Positions 43,306 through 52,619 of a stretch of DNA of 64,000 bases are shown here, in pieces. This DNA is from Franconibacter helveticus LMG 23732 (GTDB taxonomy: Bacteria; Pseudomonadota; Gammaproteobacteria; Enterobacterales; Enterobacteriaceae): assembly GCF_000463115.2 (NCBI RefSeq), contig NZ_AWFX01000024.1:228219-292218 (forward strand). Reading direction: 5' to 3'. The translations under genes and the position numbers were made by a program. The first letter of the stretch is position 1. Every line of letters starts with the position of its first letter. The notes under the pieces are model-generated. The model did not search any database. It saw nothing but the letters and a program-made list of their open reading frames with translations, and was not told the DNA's origin.

Positions 43306-43719
43306 TTGATTTTGCTCATTTCTTGAAGCGAGGTACGGCCTGTAATGCCTTGTGGAATGCGCCATCTTACCATTGTTAATCCCCCGCTTTCATCCGTGAA
43401 GAGGGCCATCTTGCCCACCCTGAATGCGGGCGACATTAGCGGTACTGTGAAGAAAAGGGGAGAGGAAAATGTGAGCGCCACGAGACATCTCGCAAACATT
43501 AAGAGCACAGTAACGTCCGCTGGCCTTTTTCTGCGAGCGCAATCGCATTCTGCCTGCGCTTCAAAACACGGATAAAGCCTGCAAGATCAAATGACTTTTT
43601 CTTCCCGGCATTCAACTGCCCGGTAAAGCCTCTTCACAGAAGGGGAATGCGCTTTCTCGCCTGGCTTAAGATGATCTACCATTAGTGCCACTTGTCTTCG
43701 AATACCATAGGGATATTTC
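43306..43719. other. Divergent gap between mutS and mltB
   Basis: This 414-base stretch should hold promoters for both genes, but I cannot identify a strong one. There are no tRNAs, repeats or terminators. A 34-codon frame from GTG at 43471 has a good ribosome-binding site but no recognisable similarity, so I do not call it. In E. coli this is where a large block of genes sits. Confidence 0.5.
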
Positions 43720-44814
43720 ATGTTTACGCGTCGCTACGCCGCCTTATTATCGACACTTGTTCTGCTTTCCGCTTGCAGCAGCAAGCCAAAAACGGAAGCC
43801 GCCGCCGCGACAACCGGCGCGCCTGCCGCCGCGGCGCCTTCTGGCGGATTCCTGTTGCAGCCGCAGCACGATATGCTTATGCCGGGCGGCGATTTTGCGA
43901 ATAACGCCGCCGCCCAGCAGTTCATTGATAAAATGGTGAGCAAGCATGGTTTCGATCGTCAGCAACTGCACGAAATTCTCTCGCAGGCGAAAAGACTGGA
44001 CTATGTCCTGCGCCTGATGAACCAACAGGCGCCGACCACGCAACCGCCGACCGGGCCGAACGGCGCCTGGCTGCGTTATCGCAGCAAGTTCATTACGCCA
44101 GATAACGTGCAAAACGGCGTGGTGTTCTGGAACCAGTATCAGGATGCGCTAAACCGCGCCTGGCAGGTTTACGGCGTGCCGCCGGAGATTATCGTCGGCA
44201 TTATCGGCGTGGAAACCCGTTGGGGAAGGGTTATGGGGAAAACCCGTATTCTGGATGCGCTTGCCACGCTTGCCTTTGAATATCCGCGTCGCGCGGACTA
44301 TTTTGCCGGCGAGCTGGAAACGTTCCTGCTGATGGCGCGTGATGAGGGCGACGACCCGCTTGCGCTGAAAGGCTCCTTTGCCGGCGCTATGGGGTATGGC
44401 CAGTTTATGCCGTCTTCTTATAAAGAATATGCTGTGGACTTTAACGGCGATGGCCATATCAACCTCTGGGATCCGGTCGACGCCATCGGCAGCGTGGCGA
44501 ATTACTTTAAAGAACACGGCTGGGTGAAAGGCGACGTGGTCGCCGTTCCGGCAAACGGCCAGGCGCCGGGTCTTGAGAACGGTTTTAAAACCAAATATAG
44601 CGTCAGTCAGCTGGCGGTAGCGGGGCTGACGCCGCAGCAGCCGATAGGCAATCATCAGGAAGCCAGCCTGCTGCGTCTGGATATCGGCACCGGCTATCAA
44701 TACTGGTACGGGCTGCCAAATTTTTACGCGATCACCCGCTACAATCACAGTACGCATTATGCGATGGCGGTCTGGCAACTGGGTCAGGCGGTCTCGCTGG
44801 CTCGCGTTCAGTAA
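43720..44814 (+). CDS. mltB: Membrane-bound lytic murein transglycosylase B, MltB
   Basis: A 364-residue outer-membrane lipoprotein that cleaves glycan strands with formation of 1,6-anhydromuramic acid. The lipobox LSAC places lipidation at Cys19, followed by an Ala/Pro-rich linker. The catalytic Glu165 is in IIGVETRWGR (Glu162 in E. coli), and the GAMGYGQFMPSSYKEYAVDFNGDG segment is the substrate groove. It is followed by a terminator and then pncC, the E. coli order. Confidence 0.95.
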   Translation: MFTRRYAALLSTLVLLSACSSKPKTEAAAATTGAPAAAAPSGGFLLQPQHDMLMPGGDFANNAAAQQFIDKMVSKHGFDRQQLHEILSQAKRLDYVLRLMNQQAPTTQPPTGPNGAWLRYRSKFITPDNVQNGVVFWNQYQDALNRAWQVYGVPPEIIVGIIGVETRWGRVMGKTRILDALATLAFEYPRRADYFAGELETFLLMARDEGDDPLALKGSFAGAMGYGQFMPSSYKEYAVDFNGDGHINLWDPVDAIGSVANYFKEHGWVKGDVVAVPANGQAPGLENGFKTKYSVSQLAVAGLTPQQPIGNHQEASLLRLDIGTGYQYWYGLPNFYAITRYNHSTHYAMAVWQLGQAVSLARVQ

Positions 44815-44821
44815 TAACCCC

Positions 44822-44851
44822 TCCCGCGCTTCGGCGCGGGATTCTCTTCTT
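44822..44851 (+). terminator. Terminator after mltB
   Basis: An 8-bp stem TCCCGCGC/GCGCGGGA capped by TTCG is followed by TTCTCTTCTTTT. Confidence 0.8.
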
Positions 44852-44956
44852 TTATCCTCACACCTTGAATTTATCTCGAAAAACGCAATGTAATCCTCTG
44901 CAACTGGGGGGAAGTGCTATGGTGAAACAGAGGATATGTTTACAATCGGAGCCGAC

Positions 44957-45450
44957 ATGAATGACCGCGAAATGATGCAGTTAAGTCAGCAACTAGGCGA
45001 AACGTTACGTCAGCTCGGCGCAACGGTGACGACAGCGGAATCCTGCACGGGCGGATGGATAGCAAAGGCCATAACCGATATCGCCGGCAGCTCCGCCTGG
45101 TTTGAACGCGGGTTTGTCACCTACAGTAATGAAGCCAAACAGCAGATGATCGGCGTTGATGGCGCTACGCTTGAAGCGCATGGCGCGGTGAGCGAGCCGG
45201 TTGTTCGGCAAATGGCGCAGGGCGCATTGAATGCCGCCGCCGCCACCTGGGCGGTGTCTGTCAGCGGTATCGCCGGGCCGGATGGCGGCAGCGCGCAAAA
45301 GCCTGTCGGCACCGTCTGGTTTGGCGTTGCAAACAGTCAGGGCGAGGTGCGAGCCTACCTGCAAAATTTCTCTGGCGATCGTGAAGCGGTGCGGCGCCAG
45401 GCCACGGTTTTCGCCTTAGAAATACTGTGGCAAAACATTCGACAAAAAGC

Positions 45451-45454
<4 letters not shown>
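44957..45454 (+). CDS. pncC: Nicotinamide-nucleotide amidase PncC
   Basis: A 165-residue CinA C-terminal-domain protein that deamidates NMN to nicotinic acid mononucleotide, recycling the product of NAD-dependent DNA ligase. Conserved segments are TTAESCTGGWIAKAITDIAGSS, FVTYSNEAKQQMIGV, GAVSEPVV and VSGIAGPDGGS. It lacks the N-terminal MoaB-like domain of full-length CinA. I chose the ATG at 44957 (GGAG upstream, E. coli length) over an ATG seven codons earlier. The stop TGA overlaps the recA promoter -35. Confidence 0.93.
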
Positions 45455-46606
<1,152 letters not shown>

Positions 46607-46612
46607 TGCTAT

Positions 46613-46641
46613 AAGGGCTGCGAATGCAGCCCTTTTCTTTT
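46613..46641 (+). terminator. Terminator between recA and recX
   Basis: A 9-bp stem AAGGGCTGC/GCAGCCCTT with loop GAAT is followed by TTCTTTT. In E. coli recX is made by read-through of the equivalent terminator. Confidence 0.9.
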
Positions 46642-46660
46642 ATTGTTTTCCTGATTGCTT

Positions 46661-47185
46661 ATGACCGACGCTACTCCCCGCCGCACGGCTTATGCCCGCC
46701 TTCTCGATCGCGCTACGCGCATCCTTGCTATGCGTGACCACAGCGAACAGGAGCTGCGCCGCAAACTGGCTGCGCCATCGCCGGTTAAGACCCGTCAGCA
46801 CGAAACCCGACTGGCCGCTGAGCCAGTTCCCGAACCTACCGCTGAAGAAATCGATCAGGTTATCGCCTGGTGTTATGAACACCGCTGGCTCGATGATGAA
46901 CGCTTCGCTGCGCAGTTTGTTGCTAGCCGTAGCCGCAAAGGTTACGGCCCTCAGCGAATTCGCCAGGAGCTACAACAAAAAGGCATTGCCCGGGCGCAAT
47001 GCGAATCCGCATTAGCGGAATGCGATATTGACTGGGCGTCGCTTGCGCGTGAACAGGCGGAGCGGAAATTTGGCTCGCCTTTACCGAAACAGTATCCGGA
47101 AAAAGCTAAGGTTCAGCGTTTTTTACTTTATCGCGGCTATTACATGGAAGATATTCAAGACATATACCGAAATTTTGCCTCCTGA
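46661..47185 (+). CDS. recX: RecA regulator RecX
   Basis: A 174-residue inhibitor of RecA filament growth. Three tandem three-helix repeats are expected; visible are [60 protein letters not shown] and [23 protein letters not shown]. It is eight residues longer than the E. coli protein because of an enlarged proline/glutamate-rich linker near residues 41-60. The ATG at 46661 is preferred over a TTG two codons upstream. Its ribosome-binding site is very weak, fitting low expression. Confidence 0.93.
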   Translation: MTDATPRRTAYARLLDRATRILAMRDHSEQELRRKLAAPSPVKTRQHETRLAAEPVPEPTAEEIDQVIAWCYEHRWLDDERFAAQFVASRSRKGYGPQRIRQELQQKGIARAQCESALAECDIDWASLAREQAERKFGSPLPKQYPEKAKVQRFLLYRGYYMEDIQDIYRNFAS

Positions 47186-47249
47186 AGCCATACGGGATTT
47201 TACTTCCCTGTGAAGAAAACTTATCTTATTCCCACTTTTTTCCGTTAAA

Positions 47250-47285
47250 CCCGGCACGTACGCATACGTCATGCGTGATGCCGGG
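47250..47285. promoter_or_regulatory. Two-tier dyad upstream of alaS
   Basis: Outer arms CCCGGCA (47250-47256) and TGCCGGG (47279-47285) enclose inner arms ACGCAT (47260-47265) and ATGCGT (47271-47276). It ends 35 bases before the alaS ATG. E. coli alanyl-tRNA synthetase is known to repress its own transcription by binding a palindrome at the promoter, so this is a candidate for that site, or else a recX 3' hairpin. Confidence 0.45.
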
Positions 47286-47320
47286 CGACGACATTTCGTT
47301 AGCTTGATTTCAGGATAATT

Positions 47321-49948
47321 ATGAGCAAGAGCACCGCTGAGATCCGTCAGGCGTTTCTCGATTTTTTCCATAGTAAAGGCCATCAGGTAGTTGCAAGCAG
47401 CTCCCTTGTACCTAACAACGACCCGACTTTGCTGTTTACCAACGCTGGGATGAACCAGTTCAAGGATGTTTTTCTTGGGCTCGACAAGCGTAATTATTCC
47501 CGCGCTACAACAGCGCAGCGCTGCGTGCGCGCAGGCGGTAAGCACAACGATCTGGAAAACGTCGGTTACACCGCGCGTCACCATACCTTTTTTGAAATGC
47601 TGGGCAACTTCAGCTTTGGCGACTATTTCAAACATGACGCCATCCAGTATGCCTGGGAATTGCTGACCGGCGAGCAGTGGTTCAATCTGCCGAAAGATCG
47701 CCTGTGGGTTACCGTTTACGAAACTGACGACGAAGCCTACGAAATCTGGGAAAAAGAGGTTGGCATCCCGCGCGAGCGCATTATTCGCATCGGCGATAAC
47801 AAAGGCGGACCTTACGCCTCCGACAACTTCTGGCAGATGGGCGATACCGGTCCGTGCGGCCCCTGCACCGAGATTTTTTACGATCACGGCGACCACATCT
47901 GGGGTGGACCGCCGGGCAGCCCGGAAGAAGATGGCGACCGCTATATCGAAATCTGGAATATCGTATTCATGCAGTTCAACCGTCAGGCTGACGGCACCAT
48001 GGAGCCGCTGCCGAAGCCGTCCGTGGACACCGGCATGGGTCTGGAGCGTATCGCGGCGGTACTGCAACACGTTAACTCCAACTATGAAATCGATCTCTTC
48101 AGCAAGTTGATTGAAGCAGTCGCGAAAGTGACCGGCGCTGCGGATCTTTCCAATAAATCGCTACGCGTCATTGCGGACCACATCCGCTCTTGCGCCTTCC
48201 TGATTGCCGACGGGGTGATGCCGTCGAACGAGAACCGTGGCTACGTGCTGCGCCGTATTATTCGCCGCGCAGTTCGTCACGGCAACATGCTGGGTGCGAA
48301 AGAGACGTTCTTCTATAAGCTGGTTGCTCCGCTTATCGAGGTGATGGGCCCTGCGGGTGAAGATCTCAAACGCCAGCAGGCGCAGGTCGAGCAGGTGCTG
48401 AAAACGGAAGAAGAGCAGTTTGCCCGTACGCTTGAGCGTGGCCTGGCGTTGCTCGACGAAGAACTGGCTAACCTGAAAGGCGACACGCTGGACGGCGAAA
48501 CGGCTTTCCGCCTGTACGACACGTATGGCTTCCCGGTTGACCTGACCGCAGACGTTTGCCGTGAGCGTAATATCAAAGTGGATGAAGCGGGCTTTGAAGC
48601 GGCAATGGAAGAGCAGCGTCGCCGCGCGCGTGAGTCCAGCGGCTTTGGCGCAGACTACAACGCCATGATCCGCGTTGACTCCGCTTCTGAATTTAAAGGC
48701 TATGACCAGACTGAGCTTACGGCGAAAGTCACTGCGCTGTTTGTTGACGGCAAGGCTGTTGAGCAAATTAATGCGGGTCAGGACGCTGTTGTCGTACTGG
48801 ATGAAACGCCTTTCTATGGCGAGTCCGGCGGCCAGGTTGGCGACAAAGGCGAGCTGAAAGGCAACGGCTTTGTCTTCGCTGTGAATGATACGCAGAAATA
48901 TGGCCAGGCGATCGGCCATATCGGCAAGCTGGCGCAAGGCGCGTTGAAAGTCGGCGATGGCGTAAAAGCGGAAGTGGATGAAGCGCGTCGCGAGCGCATT
49001 CGTCTTAACCACTCCGCTACCCACCTGATGCACGCGGCGCTCCGCCAGGTTCTGGGCACGCATGTGGCGCAGAAAGGCTCGCTGGTCAACGACAAAGGGT
49101 TGCGCTTCGATTTCTCGCATTTTGAAGCGATGAAGCCGGAAGAGATTCGGGCAGTAGAAGATATTGTCAACGCGCAGATCCGTCGCAATCTGCCAATCGA
49201 GACCAACATCATGGAGCTCGAAGCGGCGAAAGCGAAAGGCGCAATGGCGCTGTTTGGCGAAAAATATGATGAGCGCGTACGCGTGCTGAGCATGGGCGAT
49301 TTCTCTACCGAGCTGTGCGGCGGTACGCATGCCAGCCGTACTGGCGATATCGGCCTGTTCCGTATTGTTTCTGAATCCGGCACCGCAGCAGGCGTTCGCC
49401 GTATCGAAGCGGTTACGGGCGAAGGCGCGCTGGCGATGGTGCATGCGCAGAATGAACAATTGCATGATATTGCCCAACTGCTGAAAGGCGATAGCCAGAA
49501 CCTGAATGACAAAGTGCGCGCCGTGCTGGATCGCACCCGTCAGCTGGAGAAGGAACTGCAACAGCTTAAAGCACAGCAGGCCGCGCAGGAAAGCGCTTCG
49601 CTCAGCAGCAAAGCGCAGGATATTAAAGGCGTTAAGCTGTTGGTCAGCGAGCTTAGCGGTGTAGAGCCGAAAATGCTGCGCACTATGGTCGACGACCTGA
49701 AAAATCAATTAGGCACGGCGGTTATTGTGCTGGCGACTGTCTCTGAAGGTAAGGTTTCGCTTATCGCAGGCGTGTCGAAAGATGTGACGGATCGCGTTAA
49801 AGCTGGCGAGCTGGTGGGTATGGTTGCTCAGCAGGTTGGCGGTAAAGGCGGCGGACGTCCTGATATGGCGCAGGCTGGCGGCACCGATGCGCAGGCGCTG
49901 CCTGCGGCACTGGCAAGCGTTGAAGGCTGGGTAACAGCGAAGCTGTAA
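47321..49948 (+). CDS. alaS: Alanine-tRNA ligase AlaS
   Basis: An 875-residue class II aminoacyl-tRNA synthetase. The N-terminal catalytic domain begins with [28 protein letters not shown] (motif 1 region) and has motif 2/3 segments such as [38 protein letters not shown] and [12 protein letters not shown]. The editing domain has the zinc-binding pattern HSATHLMH (HxxxH) and [11 protein letters not shown] (CxxxH). The C-Ala domain ends the protein with [12 protein letters not shown]. It is one residue shorter than the E. coli enzyme. Confidence 0.98.
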   Translation: MSKSTAEIRQAFLDFFHSKGHQVVASSSLVPNNDPTLLFTNAGMNQFKDVFLGLDKRNYSRATTAQRCVRAGGKHNDLENVGYTARHHTFFEMLGNFSFGDYFKHDAIQYAWELLTGEQWFNLPKDRLWVTVYETDDEAYEIWEKEVGIPRERIIRIGDNKGGPYASDNFWQMGDTGPCGPCTEIFYDHGDHIWGGPPGSPEEDGDRYIEIWNIVFMQFNRQADGTMEPLPKPSVDTGMGLERIAAVLQHVNSNYEIDLFSKLIEAVAKVTGAADLSNKSLRVIADHIRSCAFLIADGVMPSNENRGYVLRRIIRRAVRHGNMLGAKETFFYKLVAPLIEVMGPAGEDLKRQQAQVEQVLKTEEEQFARTLERGLALLDEELANLKGDTLDGETAFRLYDTYGFPVDLTADVCRERNIKVDEAGFEAAMEEQRRRARESSGFGADYNAMIRVDSASEFKGYDQTELTAKVTALFVDGKAVEQINAGQDAVVVLDETPFYGESGGQVGDKGELKGNGFVFAVNDTQKYGQAIGHIGKLAQGALKVGDGVKAEVDEARRERIRLNHSATHLMHAALRQVLGTHVAQKGSLVNDKGLRFDFSHFEAMKPEEIRAVEDIVNAQIRRNLPIETNIMELEAAKAKGAMALFGEKYDERVRVLSMGDFSTELCGGTHASRTGDIGLFRIVSESGTAAGVRRIEAVTGEGALAMVHAQNEQLHDIAQLLKGDSQNLNDKVRAVLDRTRQLEKELQQLKAQQAAQESASLSSKAQDIKGVKLLVSELSGVEPKMLRTMVDDLKNQLGTAVIVLATVSEGKVSLIAGVSKDVTDRVKAGELVGMVAQQVGGKGGGRPDMAQAGGTDAQALPAALASVEGWVTAKL

Positions 49949-49969
49949 TAATAGTGAAGCGTGAGCGGG

Positions 49970-50002
49970 GCGTCATAACGGATTTGTGGTTATGGCGCTT
50001 TT
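49970..50002 (+). terminator. Terminator after alaS
   Basis: GCGTCATAAC pairs with GTTATGGCGC (10 pairs, one G-T) around a 9-base loop, followed by TTTTG. Confidence 0.75.
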
Positions 50003-50106
50003 GTCGCTACGCTATCTATAACGATAAAGTCGGGTTGAATTTTTCTGGATCGGCTAAACTTAGGTTTAACAGAATGTAATGCCATGACTGCTTACACTCC
50101 ATGTGT

Positions 50107-50135
50107 TTGTCATTGCTTACTTTTTGGCGTTATAT
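50107..50135 (+). promoter_or_regulatory. Probable csrA promoter
   Basis: TTGTCA (50107-50112) and TTATAT (50130-50135) are spaced 17 bases, with another GATAAT just downstream at 50140-50145. E. coli csrA is known to have several promoters, including sigma-S-dependent ones, so others may exist in this 246-base gap. Confidence 0.5.
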
Positions 50136-50194
50136 GATGGATAATGCCGGGATACAGAGAGACCCGACTCTTTTAATCTTTCAAGGAGCAAAGA

Positions 50195-50380
50195 ATGCTG
50201 ATTCTGACTCGTCGAGTTGGTGAGACACTCATGATTGGGGATGAGGTGACCGTGACCGTGCTTGGAGTAAAAGGAAACCAGGTACGTATCGGTGTGAACG
50301 CCCCGAAAGAAGTTTCTGTACACCGTGAAGAGATCTACCAGCGTATCCAGGCTGAAAAATCGCAACAGTCCAGTTACTGA
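50195..50380 (+). CDS. csrA: Carbon storage regulator CsrA
   Basis: A 61-residue homodimeric RNA-binding protein that recognises GGA motifs in mRNA leaders and is sequestered by the sRNAs CsrB and CsrC. The sequence appears identical to E. coli CsrA as I remember it, with the RNA-contacting Leu4/Arg6 region [10 protein letters not shown] and Arg44 (SVHREEI). The ribosome-binding site AAGGAGC is strong. BarA, the sensor that controls CsrB/CsrC, is encoded at the other end of the window. Confidence 0.98.
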
Positions 50381-50581
50381 GTTATCGCGTCTCGCTGAGC
50401 GTTGGCGAGGCGCCTCCTCTTCACGCTCTTTTTTCTTTCCTGCCTTCACTTCTTTTGTTGCTTTCCTTTGCCTCGTTCCCATTCGTCACGCTGTTTTGCG
50501 TTGATAAATCCCCCGTTTTGTTGGTAAAGCAGGCGGATTGTTTGTGAAATGTGCAAACGATTGTAGGGCGGGAAAAATTGT

Positions 50582-50609
50582 TTGACTTATAAGTCTCAGA
50601 AAGTAATAT
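50582..50609 (+). promoter_or_regulatory. Promoter of the tRNA-Ser/tRNA-Arg operon
   Basis: TTGACT (50582-50587) and TAATAT (50604-50609) are separated by 16 bases and followed by the GC-rich discriminator GTGCGCC, a feature of stringently controlled stable-RNA promoters. It lies about 55 bases before the tRNA-Ser gene. Confidence 0.75.
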
Positions 50610-50671
50610 GTGCGCCACGCAGCGACGATGAGCTTTCAACAAGTTCTTCGAAGCACTCGCAAGAGGCGTGT

Positions 50672-50764
50672 GGTGAGGTGGCCGAGAGGCTGAAGGCGCT
50701 CCCCTGCTAAGGGAGTATGCGGTCAAAAGCTGCATCCGGGGTTCGAATCCCCGCCTCACCGCCA
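50672..50764 (+). tRNA. serV: tRNA-Ser (anticodon GCT)
   Basis: A 93-base class II tRNA with encoded CCA. The anticodon GCT is at 50706-50708 and the long variable arm is TATGCGGTCAAAAGCTGCATC. The sequence matches E. coli serV closely, and it is the first gene of the serV-argV-type operon. It reads AGC/AGU serine codons. Confidence 0.97.
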
Positions 50765-50768
50765 TTTT

Positions 50769-50845
50769 GCATCCGTAGCTCAGCTGGATAGAGTACTCGG
50801 CTACGAACCGAGCGGTCGGAGGTTCGAATCCTCCCGGATGCACCA
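50769..50845 (+). tRNA. tRNA-Arg (anticodon ACG), copy 1
   Basis: A 77-base tRNA with encoded CCA; acceptor GCATCCG/CGGATGC, anticodon ACG at 50803-50805, T loop GGTTCGAATCC. The ACG anticodon is deaminated to ICG in bacteria and reads CGU, CGC and CGA. It starts 4 bases after tRNA-Ser and belongs to the argV/Y/Z/Q group of E. coli. Confidence 0.97.
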
Positions 50846-50904
50846 TCTTCTTCGTGTTGTTCCGCAGGGACAAGGCGAAATCAGAAGTAAGCAGTAATCC
50901 CGAT

Positions 50905-50981
50905 GCATCCGTAGCTCAGCTGGATAGAGTACTCGGCTACGAACCGAGCGGTCGGAGGTTCGAATCCTCCCGGATGCACCA
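50905..50981 (+). tRNA. tRNA-Arg (anticodon ACG), copy 2
   Basis: Identical in sequence to the copy at 50769. The 59-base spacer between copies 1 and 2 recurs, with few changes, before copy 3, showing that the array grew by duplication. Confidence 0.97.
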
Positions 50982-51054
50982 TACTCCTCTGTATTGTCAG
51001 CGAAGACAGTACGGCATGGTAAGCGGCAACAGCCGCAAGCACCAGGAAGGATAA

Positions 51055-51070
51055 CGCTGCTTCAGCAGCG
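51055..51070 (+). repeat. Hairpin in the tRNA spacer unit
   Basis: A perfect 6-bp stem CGCTGC/GCAGCG with loop TTCA lies in the spacer after copy 2. The equivalent position after copy 3 has a different stem, CCGCT/AGCGG (51327-51342), so structure is kept while bases change. It could be a processing or termination signal. Confidence 0.6.
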
Positions 51071-51092
51071 GCCCGTTAGGGTAAGGCGAAGC

Positions 51093-51116
51093 CGAATAAT
51101 CCTCCCCCATGCACCA
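51093..51116 (+). pseudogene. Degenerate tRNA-Arg 3' end, remnant 1
   Basis: The run CGAATAATCCTCCCCC followed by ATGCACCA resembles the last 21 bases of tRNA-Arg(ACG), with a three-base TAA insertion and GG changed to CC. No 5' half is present. It is followed by the same TCTTCTTCGTGTTGTTCC spacer that follows the intact copy 1, so it marks the end of a decayed array unit. Confidence 0.7.
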
Positions 51117-51177
51117 TCTTCTTCGTGTTGTTCCACAGTGAACAAGGCGAAACCAGAAGCAAAGCAGTAATCCCGAT

Positions 51178-51254
51178 GCATCCGTAGCTCAGCTGGATAG
51201 AGTACTCGGCTACGAACCGAGCGGTCGGAGGTTCGAATCCTCCCGGATGCACCA
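51178..51254 (+). tRNA. tRNA-Arg (anticodon ACG), copy 3
   Basis: Identical in sequence to the two upstream copies. It is the last intact tRNA of the operon. The E. coli K-12 operon has four such genes. Confidence 0.97.
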
Positions 51255-51354
51255 TCTTCCCCTGTATTGTCACCCAAAACAGTATGGCATGGTAAGCGGC
51301 AACAGCTGCGGTCACCAGACAGAATACCGCTATTTAAAGCGGCCCGTCAGGATG

Positions 51355-51376
51355 CGAATAATCCTCCCGGGTGCCC
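51355..51376 (+). pseudogene. Degenerate tRNA-Arg 3' end, remnant 2
   Basis: CGAATAATCCTCCCGGG followed by TGCCCCCT again resembles the tRNA-Arg 3' end with the same TAA insertion as remnant 1. The 100 bases before it align with those before remnant 1 (both contain TGTATTGTCA, CATGGTAAGCGGCAACAGC and GGCCCGT). So both remnants derive from one ancestral unit. Confidence 0.65.
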
Positions 51377-51547
51377 CCTTTCTGCTCGACAATAAACGGT
51401 TCTCCTTTTTGTCGTTTCTCATCTCTCATCTCGCTTTCTGTACGCTGCATTTTGTCAGCCTGTAACCTCTGCATATCCTCCTAAAAAGCGACAATCCTTA
51501 CGCTTTACGCTAAAGTAACCGCCTTACCTTTAGCGAATGAGGGCATG

Positions 51548-52114
51548 ATGTACGATCGTTACGACGGGCTGATTTTCGATATGGATGGCACTATCCTGGA
51601 TACCGAGCCGACTCACCGTAAGGCCTGGCGTCAAGTACTGGGACGTTATGGCATGCATTATGATGAAAAGGCGTTGGTGATGCTTAACGGCTCGCCCACA
51701 TGGCGTATCGCCCAGACTATCATCGAACTCAATCAGGCCGAACTGGATCCCCACACCCTGGCGCAGGAAAAAACGGCGGCGGTAAGAACGATGCTGCTTG
51801 ATACCGTTCAACCCCTGCCGCTTGTCGAGGTAGTGAAATCCTGGTACGGCCGTCGTCCGCTTTCCGTGGGCACCGGCAGCGAAAGCGATATTGCTGAAGC
51901 GCTGCTTAATCATCTTGGGCTGCGGAAATATTTCACTGCGGTCGTCGCAGCCGATCATGTACAAAATCACAAACCCGCCCCCGACACCTTCCTGCTCTGC
52001 GCTAAATTAATGGGCGTGGCGCCGGAAAAATGCGTGGTGTTTGAAGATGCCGATTTCGGCCTTCAGGCTGCGCGTCTTGCCGGGATGGATGCGGTGGACG
52101 TTCGCTTATTGTGA
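51548..52114 (+). CDS. yqaB: Fructose-1-phosphate/6-phosphogluconate phosphatase YqaB
   Basis: A 188-residue HAD-superfamily phosphatase. HAD motif I is FDMDGTILDTEPTH with nucleophile Asp11 and acid/base Asp13; motif II is VGTGSES, motif III the Lys in HKPAPDTF, and motif IV is FEDADFGLQAA. E. coli YqaB dephosphorylates fructose-1-phosphate and 6-phosphogluconate. Two consecutive ATGs occur; I chose the second (51548) because its spacing to GAGG (51539-51542) is better and it matches the E. coli N-terminus. The stop overlaps yqaA (GTGA). Confidence 0.93.
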   Translation: MYDRYDGLIFDMDGTILDTEPTHRKAWRQVLGRYGMHYDEKALVMLNGSPTWRIAQTIIELNQAELDPHTLAQEKTAAVRTMLLDTVQPLPLVEVVKSWYGRRPLSVGTGSESDIAEALLNHLGLRKYFTAVVAADHVQNHKPAPDTFLLCAKLMGVAPEKCVVFEDADFGLQAARLAGMDAVDVRLL

Positions 52115-52542
52115 GCGACTTACTGTCGCTCGCTTCCCTGTTCGCGAGTAGTTTTCTCAGCGCCACGCTTCTGCCCGGCAGTTCAGAAGTGTTGCTGGTA
52201 GGGTTGCTGCTCGCCGAAAAAAGTCAGCCCTGGCTGTTAATTTTAATAGCAACAATGGGTAATAGCCTCGGAGGGCTGACTAACGTTATTCTTGGGCGGC
52301 TTTTGCCGCAGCGCGTATCGTCGCGCTGGCAGCGAAACGCGCTCGCCTGGCTGCAACGTTTTGGCCCGGCGGCGCTGCTGCTAAGCTGGTTACCTGTCGT
52401 GGGCGATCTGCTCTGCCTTCTGGCAGGGTGGCTGCGGCTTTCATGGGGGCCGGTTATCTTATTTTTGTGCCTTGGCAAGGCGCTGCGCTACCTGGTGGTG
52501 GCGGCGGCGACGTTACAAGGGATGACGTGGTGGCACAATTGA
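52111..52542 (+). CDS. yqaA: DedA-like inner membrane protein YqaA
   Basis: A 143-residue membrane protein of the VTT/SNARE-associated (DedA-like) family. Visible features are SLFASSFLSATLLPGSSEVLLVGLLLA and GNSLGGLTNVILGRLLP, with about four hydrophobic segments. Its function is not established; relatives are lipid scramblase/flippase-like. It starts with GTG overlapping the yqaB stop by four bases. gshA follows after 77 bases. Confidence 0.92.
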   Translation: MSDLLSLASLFASSFLSATLLPGSSEVLLVGLLLAEKSQPWLLILIATMGNSLGGLTNVILGRLLPQRVSSRWQRNALAWLQRFGPAALLLSWLPVVGDLLCLLAGWLRLSWGPVILFLCLGKALRYLVVAAATLQGMTWWHN

Positions 52543-52619
52543 ATTGTTTGAGTGACCTTTAATCGTCAACCATTACAATTATGCTTAATAAAAATGATTT
52601 CGACAGGCGGGAGGTCAAA

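Noticed and set aside
43471..43575. A 34-codon frame (GTG start, good GGGGAGAGG ribosome-binding site) between mutS and mltB
   Set aside because: No recognisable similarity, no promoter or terminator, and length within chance expectation. Conservation or ribosome profiling would be needed to support it.
50905..51376. Regularly spaced repeats that might be read as a CRISPR array
   Set aside because: The repeated units are whole tRNA-Arg genes and their spacers, with no short direct repeats or cas genes nearby.
50672..51376. tRNA cluster as an integration site of a mobile element
   Set aside because: No integrase, no att-like direct repeat of a tRNA 3' end with foreign cargo; the partial tRNA ends are explained by decay of array units.
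52581..52619. ATG at 52581 as the gshA start
   Set aside because: It lacks a ribosome-binding site and adds 13 residues absent from the family; the TTG at 52620 has a strong site and matches the known E. coli start.
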